From positions 1,118,001 to 1,182,000 of the forward strand of contig JAPPUL010000069.1 in NCBI GenBank assembly GCA_026874595.1: DNA of 64,000 nt, in the 5' to 3' direction. The position numbers and the translations under genes were made by a program. The notes under the pieces are model-generated. The model did not search any database, was not told where the DNA came from, and saw only the letters and a program-made list of their open reading frames with translations. Shown here in pieces: positions 27,431 to 36,033 of the stretch. Origin of the DNA: Sipunculus nudus (lineage: Eukaryota > Annelida > Sipuncula > Golfingiida > Sipunculidae). How positions within the stretch are numbered: position 1 is the first letter of the stretch; each line of letters opens with the position of its first letter.

Positions 27431-28464
27431 CTTGACATATTAGAGACTTCTATTAGCCCCTTTAAGGTCTTTATTCCTGATTTGCTCTTAAGTATCTTAT
27501 ACGCTTTGTCTATACCTTCTCCTGCGTCTTTGCAAATACCTCCTATGTAAAATCCAAATCCTGCATTCAATGCCACAACGTCTTTTTGTGCACGAGTGCC
27601 CTCCCCATTTAGTACTTCCCATACTATCTTTGCGTTCTCTTTTGTATCCCCGCCTAAAAGCTCTTCAATATTTGTGTACTTTATACTATAATCTTTTGGA
27701 TCTAGTAGAAAGTCCTTAAGCTTCCCGCCTTCTATTTCATAACCTTTCGTTTTTGTGCATGTCGTTATCTCATCAAGTCCGTCCTGTCCGTGTATAACAA
27801 GTCCTCGATCCGTTCCAAGGTCTTTTAGTACATGTGAAAACTTACTTAATAAATCATCCTTTGATACTCCTACGATGTATCTTTTTACTCCTGCTGGGTT
27901 TGTTAGGGGACCTATATAATTAAATATTGTGCTTATGCCAAGATTTTTACGTGCTATTGTTACTTCCTTCATCGCTTTGTGTAGGGTTTGGGCAAATAAA
28001 AAACCTATATTTACTTCTTTTAAACATCTTTCTAAAACCTCTTTCTCGGCTCTTATTTTTACCCCAAGCTCATTTAATACATCCGCACTGCCGCATCTGC
28101 TTGAGACTCCTACGTTCCCATGTTTGGCAACTCTAACTCCGCCTGTTGCTATTACTAGCGCTGATAACGTCGATATGTTAAAGGTATTTTTACCATCTCC
28201 TCCCGTTCCCACTATGTCAAGTCCTTCTGCCCCTTCTGGTAACCTTATTTTTGTTGCGTGTTTACGTAAAACTTTTACCGCTGCTTCTATCTCTTCTTTT
28301 GTCTCGCCTTTTGCTCGCAAAAGACTTAGCAGCCCGCCTATCTGGGCCTCTTTTACTTCCCCTTTTATTATCTCCTCTAATATCCTCTCCATCTCAAAAC
28401 TACTTAAGTCCTCTCTCATAACTAGTTTTGTAAGTATTTCTTTTATCATCGTTTTAATACCCAA
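27427..28464 (-). CDS. anthranilate phosphoribosyltransferase family protein with altered anthranilate site
   Basis: The fold family is TrpD: the PRPP loop GTGGDG (86-91), STLSALVIATGG, KHGN (114-117), GSADVLNELG, FLFA...H, FNYIGPLTNPA and the GLDEI motif. TrpD enzymes normally read KHGNR and R-T-x-F-N; here these are KHGNVG and ISTIFN (Ser178), so the arginine that contacts anthranilate in the Sulfolobus enzyme is missing. PRPP and metal binding look intact. No other trp gene is near. It may be a TrpD2/YbiB-like relative or use another acceptor. I give no gene symbol for that reason. Length is 345. Confidence 0.85.
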   Translation of the reverse strand: MGIKTMIKEILTKLVMREDLSSFEMERILEEIIKGEVKEAQIGGLLSLLRAKGETKEEIEAAVKVLRKHATKIRLPEGAEGLDIVGTGGDGKNTFNISTLSALVIATGGVRVAKHGNVGVSSRCGSADVLNELGVKIRAEKEVLERCLKEVNIGFLFAQTLHKAMKEVTIARKNLGISTIFNYIGPLTNPAGVKRYIVGVSKDDLLSKFSHVLKDLGTDRGLVIHGQDGLDEITTCTKTKGYEIEGGKLKDFLLDPKDYSIKYTNIEELLGGDTKENAKIVWEVLNGEGTRAQKDVVALNAGFGFYIGGICKDAGEGIDKAYKILKSKSGIKTLKGLIEVSNMSR

Positions 28465-28507
28465 TCCTTACTTTTGTGCGTCTTTGTTTTTATTTGTCTT
28501 GGCTTTT

Positions 28508-29671
28508 TTACTCGTTCCAAAACACTTTGTAACGCTTCGTTTTAACGTTGCCTTTAAACACTATCTTTTTTACCCTTGCCTTTTTAGCTTTAGTATAATT
28601 ACTAAAATCTCCATCTGATATATTCTCGCTTTTATATACTTTAAGACGCCCTATTTTGTTTTTATCAAATTCTGTAAACCATACCACGCCATTTGAGTCT
28701 ACCACAAGACCGTCTTTTTGGCCTGAGCGCTTTGTGGGTATCTTGAATATGTGAAATATACTTGGCCTTTTTAAGTCAAGCATTACTATCGAGTTTAAAT
28801 GGCTTGTTGAGAAGTATAGCCTATCGTCTTTTTTACTATATGCTATAGCCGCAGGTCCTGGGTTTCTTACAAGCATTTGATATAATGTGAACTTTTTAGC
28901 CTTTACATCAAAATGAGCAAGTTTATTACTCTTCCATAGCGTCATCCATATGTTTTCTTTACTATCTAATGCCATGAATGCAGGGCCAAGTCCTTTAATT
29001 GGGAATAGATACTCTATTAATTGTTTCCTATCTTTGCTTATATAGCCAAGCCTGTCTGAGCCATAACAAGTATACCATATCCGTCCGGCTTTGTCCTCCT
29101 TCAAATCCACTACCCAGCTTATGTTTACTGGTAAGCCTATTGTAGCAAATCTTTGTGTTTTTGGGTTAAAGCGAATTATTTTGTTGTTTTTATGATCTGA
29201 GACCCATATCATACCTTCTTTATCTATTGTTGGGATTGCGGGATTTGCATCTTCGTAGGGAACTTTGTAATGCCTAAACGTTTTCGTCTTCGGCTCAAAT
29301 TTACCTAGTGTCCCTGCGCTTTGCTCGCCGAACCAAAGATTGCCTTCTTTGTCAAGTACAAGTCCATCTGGCCTATATTCTTTACTTGCCTTGTATTCTA
29401 TCATACTATTTGTTCGATAATTAAAACGACCTATGCTATTATTATTTGGTTGGGTAAACCATATTATATCTTTGTCTTTTTTGTCTATCCTTATTTGGTC
29501 AGGTCTTGTTTTACTGCTGTTTGCTTCCCATTCTTTTATTATACCTATATAATTTATTTGTCTTTTTACTAATTTAGCTCCTTCTTTTCTTATCTTTTGC
29601 TGCCCGTTCGTTTTTTCTGTTAATACTACTATTAGTGTAAAGAGTATAAGTGCCGCTTTTATCGTGTTCAT
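28508..29671 (-). CDS. secreted seven-bladed beta-propeller protein (Vgb/SMP-30-like)
   Basis: After a signal peptide (1-23, ending TNGQ) the 387-residue protein has seven regularly spaced blades, each with a W-F/V/Y/M-T/S/G core followed by a G-R/K-F-like strand: IIWFTQPNNNSIGRF, NLWFGEQSAGTLGKF, MIWVSDHKNNKIIRF, RIWYTCYGSDRLGYI, NIWMTLWKSNKLAHF, RLYFSTSHLNSIVML and VVWFTEFDKNKIGRL. This spacing is that of virginiamycin B lyase and NHL-type propellers. Retention of lyase residues cannot be assumed, and Vgb-like annotation should mean the fold only. A basic tail (KKARVKKIVFKGNVKTKRYK) follows. It is divergent from oppC1 with a 200-base gap. Confidence 0.8.
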   Translation of the reverse strand: MNTIKAALILFTLIVVLTEKTNGQQKIRKEGAKLVKRQINYIGIIKEWEANSSKTRPDQIRIDKKDKDIIWFTQPNNNSIGRFNYRTNSMIEYKASKEYRPDGLVLDKEGNLWFGEQSAGTLGKFEPKTKTFRHYKVPYEDANPAIPTIDKEGMIWVSDHKNNKIIRFNPKTQRFATIGLPVNISWVVDLKEDKAGRIWYTCYGSDRLGYISKDRKQLIEYLFPIKGLGPAFMALDSKENIWMTLWKSNKLAHFDVKAKKFTLYQMLVRNPGPAAIAYSKKDDRLYFSTSHLNSIVMLDLKRPSIFHIFKIPTKRSGQKDGLVVDSNGVVWFTEFDKNKIGRLKVYKSENISDGDFSNYTKAKKARVKKIVFKGNVKTKRYKVFWNE

Positions 29672-29871
29672 AGAGCTTCCTTTTTAAATTGTTAGTATAA
29701 TCTTAGTCTGAGCTAAAGATATGTAAGAGAACTTTTTAAGGCAATATTGCCGATTTTTTAGATATTGCTTGTTTATTAAAAATAACTTCTCTTTATATTT
29801 TAGTTACTTTATTTAGATGTTTTATCTATATATTAAGCTTATATTACCCTTAGAGTAGAGGATTTGCTAGA

Positions 29872-30780
29872 TTGAAGAGTTTGACTCCTTCTCGCATAGC
29901 TTGGATTAGATTTAAAAAGCATAAGTTTGCGATGGGAAGTTTAATAGTATTAGCGTTTCTAATGGTTTTGTCATTGTTAGTACCTTGGGTTTCGGGGCAC
30001 GATGTTGAGAAGTCTAATATAATGAAGATATTTGTACCCCCGAGTAAAGAGCATCTTTTAGGTACGGATGAGAATGGTTATGATGTATTCACAAGGCTTT
30101 TTTACGGAGGACGAGTATCCCTTGCGATAGGAATTATAGCTTCCTTTTGCGCAGCATTTATTGGCATATTAATAGGAGCGGTATCTGGCTATTTTGAGGG
30201 GGTAGTGGATGCTTTTCTTATGCGTTTTACTGATATTATGCTGTCGTTACCGGTTTTACCTTTGCTTATAATTTTGTCAGCGTTGGATTATAATAAATTA
30301 TCTTTTGCGTTTTTTGATTTTTCCTTTGTGACGGAAAGTCCTTTAGGAGCTTTATTTAGAATCATTGTAATAATAGCGTTATTTAGTTGGATGAGTGTGG
30401 CACGCCTTGTCCGAGCTGAGGTATTGTCACATAAACAGAAGGATTTTATATATGCAAGTAAAAGTCTTGGAGCAGGTAATATGCGTATCATATTGTATCA
30501 CCTTATACCTAATTCCTTAACATCAGCTATAATAGCAACAACCCTCTCACTTGGCTCTATAATACAATACGAAGCGGTATTAAGCTTTCTTGGGCTTGGA
30601 GTACCGATAACGATACCCTCATGGGGCAGCATGTTATCTAATTCTTTAGAATACTTTATAAAGGCACCGGAACTAATTTTTTATCCAGGTCTGCTTATTT
30701 CTATTACAGTAGTATGCATTAACTTTATAGGAGATGGGCTTCGAGATGCACTTGATCCTAAACAAATTATAAAAAGATAA
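29872..30780 (+). CDS. oligopeptide ABC transporter permease, OppC/DppC type (C1)
   Basis: A 302-residue permease with the OppC N-terminal helix (KHKFAMGSLIVLAFLMVLSLLVPW), HLLGTDENGYDVFTRLFYGGRVSLAIGI, six membrane segments, and the EAA loop YASKSLGAGNMRIILYHLIPN (about 198-218), ending GDGLRDALDPK. TTG is the only good start, with TAGAGGA upstream. It heads C1-oppA2-oppB2-oppC2. Since that cluster already holds an OppC, C1 is the likely partner of the OppB at 9880-10845, which lacks one. Confidence 0.92.
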   Translation: MKSLTPSRIAWIRFKKHKFAMGSLIVLAFLMVLSLLVPWVSGHDVEKSNIMKIFVPPSKEHLLGTDENGYDVFTRLFYGGRVSLAIGIIASFCAAFIGILIGAVSGYFEGVVDAFLMRFTDIMLSLPVLPLLIILSALDYNKLSFAFFDFSFVTESPLGALFRIIVIIALFSWMSVARLVRAEVLSHKQKDFIYASKSLGAGNMRIILYHLIPNSLTSAIIATTLSLGSIIQYEAVLSFLGLGVPITIPSWGSMLSNSLEYFIKAPELIFYPGLLISITVVCINFIGDGLRDALDPKQIIKR

Positions 30781-30802
30781 GATGGACGAAGGAGGTATTT
30801 AT

Positions 30803-33016
30803 TTGAACATTAAATATAGCATCTTTTTTGCGGTGCTTATTTTGCTGACATTCTTATTTGGAATAAATTATTATGATAATAGTAATTATAAAAAGCTTCA
30901 CGAAATAAATAGTTTAATACCTGCTGAGGTTGAAAAAGAGATATCTTACATAAAGAAGCTAAAAAGTGGTATAGAGACATGGGAAGAGGCTAATAAACCT
31001 TACGTTATAAAAGATGGATTTAACTTAAAGGTTAGTGCAAAAGAAGCGACAAAGAAAGAAGAGACAAAGGCGGTTAGGGGAGGTAGTATTAATGTCCATG
31101 TTGGAGCAGAGCCAAAAACACTAATCCCCTGGCTTGACAACTCAGCATATACAGCCTTAATCTCAAGTTATATATTTGACACACTCTTGACAACAGATAG
31201 CCAAACGTTTGCACAAAAGCCCTCATTGGCAAAAAGCTTTTATGTTGAAGATATAGTATGGCTTAAAGGGAGGATGTATGATTCTAAGTTTGTCCCGTAT
31301 AGTAAAACACTAAAACCTAAGGCTAATAAGGATAATGCTTATGTTATAGGAACTATAGAGGATATAGTACGCTCTAATAAAAGCTCTGAGGGTGGTAATG
31401 GTATTAAAAATGGTATTAAAAATGGTATTAAAAAAGATATAAAATATATAAAGCTTAGGGTTTCAGGTAAAAGCCGCATTATAAATGCATCTAAGCTACG
31501 TTATAAAGTAGATCCGACTGACAAAAGTTACAAAAGAGCGTTTGATAGAGAGGTTATATATACTTTTGATCTTAGAAAAGGAGTCAGATGGCACGATGGT
31601 AAAGAGTTTAGTGCAGATGATGTTATATTTAGCCTGGACGTGATAAAGAATGAATATATTCCGGAATTAAGTCATCTTAGGCTATATTATAGTGGACTTA
31701 AATATTGGGAGAAGCTCGGCAGGTATAAGGTAAGGCTTTATTTTGACACAAATCATTTTAAACTAAAGGACCTTGCAGGAGGTTTTATAATCATACCTAA
31801 ACATCTTTATTTAAAGAGAGGAGATAAGTATACGAAGAAGGAGTTTGCAAGACACTTTGCAGAACATAAAGTTAATAGGACTCCGGTTGGGACGGGACCC
31901 TACTATTTCCCCTCTAAAGTGCTTGGAGAGTATAATAAAGCTAAAGCAGGGCTTAATAAAGCATGGGTTAATAAGGAATATATATCTCTTGTAAGAAACG
32001 ATGAGTATTTTAATGCGGGTAAAAGAGGCTACTTAAAGAAGATATATTTCCGTTTCATACCGAATAGAGAAACAGCTTTTATAGAACTTAAAAATGGCAA
32101 TATAGATTTTATGAGTAGTTTGGGTTCACAACAGTTTTTTAAAAGCAGCATCTCAGAAGAGTTCAAAGCAAAATATACAAAAGTCTTTTATTATACAGGT
32201 GGATTTAGTTACATAGGTTATAACATGAAGAAGGTATATTTTGCGGACAAACGGGTTCGGCAGGCCATAACTATGTTACTTGATAGAAAGCGGATACTAA
32301 AGAACTTTTTATACGGACTTGGGAAAATAGTTAGCGGCAACCAGTATTACTTTGGTCCGGGATACAACCATAATATAAAGCCATATGAATACAATCGAGA
32401 AAAAGCGATAGAGCTTTTAAACGAAGCAGGCTGGTTTGATAATGATGGAGATGGTATAAGAGAGAAGGACGGAGTGCCATTTAGTATAGAGCTTCTTTAT
32501 CCACAAGGCTCAACAAGTGCAAGTACAATAAACCCAATCCTTTATGAAGAATTAAAAAGCGTTGGGATAAACTTAACGTTAACACGGCTTGAGTGGGCGT
32601 CATTTATAAATCATTTACGAGACAGACGTTTTGATATGTGTATACTAGGATGGGGCACACCTCTTGAATCAGACCCATATCAGCTTTGGCATTCAAGTCA
32701 GTGGTCAAATAAAGGCTCAAATCATGTAGGATTTACAAATGAAGCTGCAGATAGGCTAATAGAAAAGATAAGACGCACCTTAGATGATGAAGAGAGAGTT
32801 AAGCTACACTTTAAACTACATGCGTTATTACACAAAGAGCAACCGTATTTATTTCTTTATACAATACCCAACAAGGCAGTATACAACAGTAGATATAGGA
32901 ATGTAAAGTTTTACAGGACAAGGCCTGGGTTTAACCTTTCAGAATGGTATATACCAAAAGATTTACAAACACAAGAAGAAAAGGAAGCGGAAAAGGAATT
33001 AGAAAAAGGATTGTAG
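30803..33016 (+). CDS. ABC transporter substrate-binding protein, family 5 (A2), with inserted region
   Basis: I choose TTG at 30803: AAGGAGG lies 7 bases before it and the product begins MNIKYSIFFAVLILLTFLFG, an uncleaved membrane anchor (an ATG at 30782 is in frame but poorly placed). A spacer of about 65 residues precedes the family 5 core (SINVHVGAEPKTLIPWLD). After the first strands, roughly residues 150-250 form an insertion containing a GIKN triplet repeat and an SH3-like basic strand pattern (YIKLRVSGKSRIINASKLRY). The standard landmarks then resume: FDLRKGVRWHDGKEFSADDVIFSLD, RQAITMLLDRKRI, ELLNEAGWFDNDGDGIREKDG. It is ~160 residues longer than OppA1. Confidence 0.9.
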   Translation: MNIKYSIFFAVLILLTFLFGINYYDNSNYKKLHEINSLIPAEVEKEISYIKKLKSGIETWEEANKPYVIKDGFNLKVSAKEATKKEETKAVRGGSINVHVGAEPKTLIPWLDNSAYTALISSYIFDTLLTTDSQTFAQKPSLAKSFYVEDIVWLKGRMYDSKFVPYSKTLKPKANKDNAYVIGTIEDIVRSNKSSEGGNGIKNGIKNGIKKDIKYIKLRVSGKSRIINASKLRYKVDPTDKSYKRAFDREVIYTFDLRKGVRWHDGKEFSADDVIFSLDVIKNEYIPELSHLRLYYSGLKYWEKLGRYKVRLYFDTNHFKLKDLAGGFIIIPKHLYLKRGDKYTKKEFARHFAEHKVNRTPVGTGPYYFPSKVLGEYNKAKAGLNKAWVNKEYISLVRNDEYFNAGKRGYLKKIYFRFIPNRETAFIELKNGNIDFMSSLGSQQFFKSSISEEFKAKYTKVFYYTGGFSYIGYNMKKVYFADKRVRQAITMLLDRKRILKNFLYGLGKIVSGNQYYFGPGYNHNIKPYEYNREKAIELLNEAGWFDNDGDGIREKDGVPFSIELLYPQGSTSASTINPILYEELKSVGINLTLTRLEWASFINHLRDRRFDMCILGWGTPLESDPYQLWHSSQWSNKGSNHVGFTNEAADRLIEKIRRTLDDEERVKLHFKLHALLHKEQPYLFLYTIPNKAVYNSRYRNVKFYRTRPGFNLSEWYIPKDLQTQEEKEAEKELEKGL
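31400..31435. repeat. 12-bp coding tandem repeat, three copies, in oppA2
   Basis: ggtattaaaaat is repeated in frame (31400, 31412, and a last copy at 31424 with the final base changed), encoding G-I-K-N units within the insertion of the binding protein. Confidence 0.9.
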
Positions 33017-33063
33017 GATAAATGTAATGGTATCAAATTGTTTAAAGAGTGGTTATAGTTGTG

Positions 33064-33103
33064 ATGGAAGTATTATAAAGGGAATGGAAGTATTATAAAG
33101 GGA
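33064..33103. repeat. 20-bp tandem duplication containing the oppB2 ribosome binding site
   Basis: A 20-base unit beginning atggaagtattataaag and ending gga is present twice without a gap (33064-33083, 33084-33103). Its AAAGGGA end is the ribosome binding site of oppB2 in the second copy. In the first copy the same sequence precedes an ATG that opens only a five-codon frame. Confidence 0.9.
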
Positions 33104-33107
33104 AAAA

Positions 33108-34145
33108 ATGCTTAGTTATATATTAAAGAGACTATTTTTCATGATACCGACGATGCTTGGAATAAGCTTATTAAGCTTTACGATGATACGGCTTGCACCT
33201 GGCAATCCGGCATCACTGCTTGAGCAACAGGGTGAGAGCATAGTGCAAAAGACAGAAGAGGTCTCATTTGAAAGTGTTGATGAGTTTAGACGGCGTTATA
33301 ATCTTGATAAACCGATACACATACAATACTTAACGTGGCTTGAGAAGATAATAACTTTTGACTTTGGAAACTCTATGGTATATCCTGGCAAGAGTGTAAA
33401 TACACTGCTGCTTGAAGCACTACCTTATACAATGGGTCTTTCTATTGCAACTATATTTTTGACTTACCTAATAGCAATACCAATAGGGATACTAATGTCT
33501 GTAAAGGAAAACAGTCTAATAGATAAGACACTTAGTGTTTTTTTGTTCATGTTATATTCACTGCCAAGCTTTTTCGTTGCAATATGGCTTATAAGTCTTT
33601 TTGCAAGTGAGGGCATTACAGATAAACTATTTCTAGGACTACCAGTAAACATATTCAAAGCCCAGGTAGGAGCAACGGGAGCTTCTTTCTCAGAAGGCAT
33701 ATATATATGGTTTATAGACATACTAAAGCGTTATACCCTGCCCGTAATATGCCTTACAATAGGCTCTTATGCCTATCTCTCACGGCAAATGCGAGGTAGT
33801 ATGCTTGAGGTTTTACGAAAAGATTATATAAAAACAGCTCGTTCAAAAGGACTTAGTGAAAAGATTGTAGTATTTAAGCACGCACTGAGAAACTCATTAA
33901 TACCAATAATAACAATAGCCGCATCGATACTGCCTGCAATTATAGGAGGTAATGTCATAATAGAGCAAGTATTTAATATACCCGGACTTGGCAGACTTGG
34001 TTTTGAAGGGATTCAGACAAGAGATTATAACCTAATTATGGCGATATTATATTTGTCTTCGTTGCTTACCCTTTTGGGTATACTTTTGTCTGATATACTT
34101 TATGTAGTTATAAATCCACAAATAACTTTTGATGATAAGAGCTAG
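33108..34145 (+). CDS. oligopeptide ABC transporter permease, OppB/DppB type (B2)
   Basis: A 345-residue permease: MLSYILKRLFFMIPTMLGISLLSFTMIRLAPGNPASLLEQ start, RYNLDKPIHIQYLTWLEK, six membrane segments and the EAA motif TARSKGLSEKIVVFKHALRN (about 243-262), followed by IPGLGRLGFEGIQTRDYNLIMAI, the typical OppB C-terminal pattern. It acts with oppC2 downstream and oppA2 upstream. The first loop, with a long EEVSFESVDEFRRRYN stretch, is slightly longer than usual. Initiation depends on the duplicated 20-bp element. Confidence 0.93.
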   Translation: MLSYILKRLFFMIPTMLGISLLSFTMIRLAPGNPASLLEQQGESIVQKTEEVSFESVDEFRRRYNLDKPIHIQYLTWLEKIITFDFGNSMVYPGKSVNTLLLEALPYTMGLSIATIFLTYLIAIPIGILMSVKENSLIDKTLSVFLFMLYSLPSFFVAIWLISLFASEGITDKLFLGLPVNIFKAQVGATGASFSEGIYIWFIDILKRYTLPVICLTIGSYAYLSRQMRGSMLEVLRKDYIKTARSKGLSEKIVVFKHALRNSLIPIITIAASILPAIIGGNVIIEQVFNIPGLGRLGFEGIQTRDYNLIMAILYLSSLLTLLGILLSDILYVVINPQITFDDKS

Positions 34146-34161
34146 GAGAAATAAGTATTTT

Positions 34162-36033
34162 ATGAGAGGTGATACATATTTAAGCATAGTGCTTAAGCAG
34201 TTTAAGAAAAGACAATCAGCCAGGATATCGCTTTTTATAATTATCTTTTTGATGGCAGTGGCAGTATTTGCTCCGTTTCTTGCAAACAATAAACCGATCA
34301 TCCTATATTCGACTTATGGCGAGTATTTCAAGTACTTTTTAGGAGGCTTTCAAAAGACTAAAAACAATTATATAGAGAATCTCAAAATGCAAGATATCCT
34401 AAGTATGCAAAAGTCTTCTAAGCTAAGGGAATATGATAAGATAAAAAAGACGATACATAATCTAAACAAAGAAAACGACAGTTATGGCAATAAATATGAA
34501 GCTTTGAAAGAAAAGATAGATGTTTTATCAAAATCAAGTGCCAAAGCATCGAAAGAGAAAGTAAAAGCCTTACAGCAAGAGCGTCAACAAATAGGTTCAA
34601 AGCAAAATGAAGTGAAAGCAAGAATGCTTACCTTGCAAACTAAAAGAGAAAACGTATCTATATCTCTTTTGCAGCTTTCAAGTAAACTAGAGTTTGAAAG
34701 TAACGCAAAGCTGATTATAAAAAACATTGACAATATGCTTTTTACACTAAACGAACATGTTAGAAAATCGCTTTACCCAATAAAAGAAGATTATGAGGCT
34801 TTATTTACAAGTAATAATTATGGTATTGGATTAGAGGGTGAGGGTTTAGGGGAGTATATAAAATCAATAAATAAGCTTTCTTATGAACTTAACGATGTAA
34901 TAAGCAAAAGTAAGCTTAAGGGAGAGGATAGTTATCTTGCAATGCGGGTTAGTTTTCCGGTTTTAAATGATCTTGATTTTATAGATATACTACTAATTAG
35001 CTTATTTATAGGGTTAATAAAGTATCCGTTTATTTTTGTAATAGGCAAGAAGGCATCATTTTTGGGTCTAAGGGAGAGTATAAGCAATAAGGGACGTTTT
35101 ATAGTATTTGCTACTTTGGTTTTAATAGTTGGGAGTTTTTTTTATGTCTTAAAAGATGATAATAAGATACCAACAAATTATAAGAAGCTTTTGGTAAGTC
35201 ATTTTGAAAGTGATTTATTAAAAGGAAGTGCTAAAAGTGAAGAAAGGAATGCCTTTGCAATATTTCCGCCTGTTTCTTTTGGTTTTAATGAGAGTATAAT
35301 AGAAGAGAAGTTACAAAAGCCTACTATTTGGGATTCTGGTAAAGCTAAGAGCGCTACAAGGCACATTTTTGGTACAGATGACACAGGACGCGATGTTCTG
35401 GCGAGGATAATATGGGGGGCAAGGATTTCTTTATCAGTAGGCTTTGTAGCAGTATTAATATATGTTACAATAGGGATAATATTAGGCTCTATAGCGGGTT
35501 ATTTTGGAGGGCTTGTAGATCTTTTGTTATCACGTTTTATAGAGATAGTGATATGTTTCCCAGCGTTTTTTTTGATACTAACAATTATAGCCTTTGTAGG
35601 GCCAAGCATTACAAATATAATGATAATAATAGGTTTAACGAGTTGGCCTGGGATAGCGCGTCTTGTACGGGGTGAGTTTTTGCGGCTACGCAATGAAGAT
35701 TTTGTTGTATCAGCAAAGGCACTTGGCGCATCTGATATAAAGATAATATTTAAGTATATCTTGCCTAATTCCCTAACCCCTGTATTAGTATCGGCAACAT
35801 TTGGCATTGCCTCATCAATGCTTATAGAAGCAGGGCTTAGTTTTTTAGGTTTTGGAGTTCGTGAGCCTTTCCCAAGTTGGGGAATGATGATTAGTAGTGG
35901 GCAAGGGGATGTATTAAATTACTGGTGGCTATCTTTAATTCCTGGCATTGCGATATTTATATCGGTTACAAGTTATAACTTGCTAGGAGATGCCCTGAGG
36001 GAGGCCCTTGACCCAAAGATGAAAAGTTTATAA
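34162..36033 (+). CDS. oligopeptide ABC transporter permease, OppC type with a ~330-residue insertion (C2)
   Basis: The N-terminal OppC helix (RISLFIIIFLMAVAVFAPFLANNKP) is followed not by the usual HxxGTD loop but by about 300 residues: a lysine/glutamine-rich predicted coiled coil (about 90-190), a further segment, and an extra pair of hydrophobic helices (LDFIDILLISLFIGLIKYPF and RFIVFATLVLIVGSFFYV). Only then come HIFGTDDTGRDVLARIIWGARISLSVGF, the permease core, and the EAA motif SAKALGASDIKIIFKYILPN. It is about twice the OppC length. ATG 34162 has a GGAGA 13 bases upstream; TTG 34129 and ATG 34132 are in-frame alternatives overlapping oppB2. The coiled coil would lie on the periplasmic side. 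Confidence 0.9.
   Translation: MRGDTYLSIVLKQFKKRQSARISLFIIIFLMAVAVFAPFLANNKPIILYSTYGEYFKYFLGGFQKTKNNYIENLKMQDILSMQKSSKLREYDKIKKTIHNLNKENDSYGNKYEALKEKIDVLSKSSAKASKEKVKALQQERQQIGSKQNEVKARMLTLQTKRENVSISLLQLSSKLEFESNAKLIIKNIDNMLFTLNEHVRKSLYPIKEDYEALFTSNNYGIGLEGEGLGEYIKSINKLSYELNDVISKSKLKGEDSYLAMRVSFPVLNDLDFIDILLISLFIGLIKYPFIFVIGKKASFLGLRESISNKGRFIVFATLVLIVGSFFYVLKDDNKIPTNYKKLLVSHFESDLLKGSAKSEERNAFAIFPPVSFGFNESIIEEKLQKPTIWDSGKAKSATRHIFGTDDTGRDVLARIIWGARISLSVGFVAVLIYVTIGIILGSIAGYFGGLVDLLLSRFIEIVICFPAFFLILTIIAFVGPSITNIMIIIGLTSWPGIARLVRGEFLRLRNEDFVVSAKALGASDIKIIFKYILPNSLTPVLVSATFGIASSMLIEAGLSFLGFGVREPFPSWGMMISSGQGDVLNYWWLSLIPGIAIFISVTSYNLLGDALREALDPKMKSL

Noticed and set aside
27929-28618. 229-residue plus-strand frame opposite the TrpD-like gene
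   Set aside because: Antisense to a clear enzyme-family gene; purine-rich coding strands leave their complements free of stops. Its sequence is Ser/Pro/Phe-rich as expected of a shadow.
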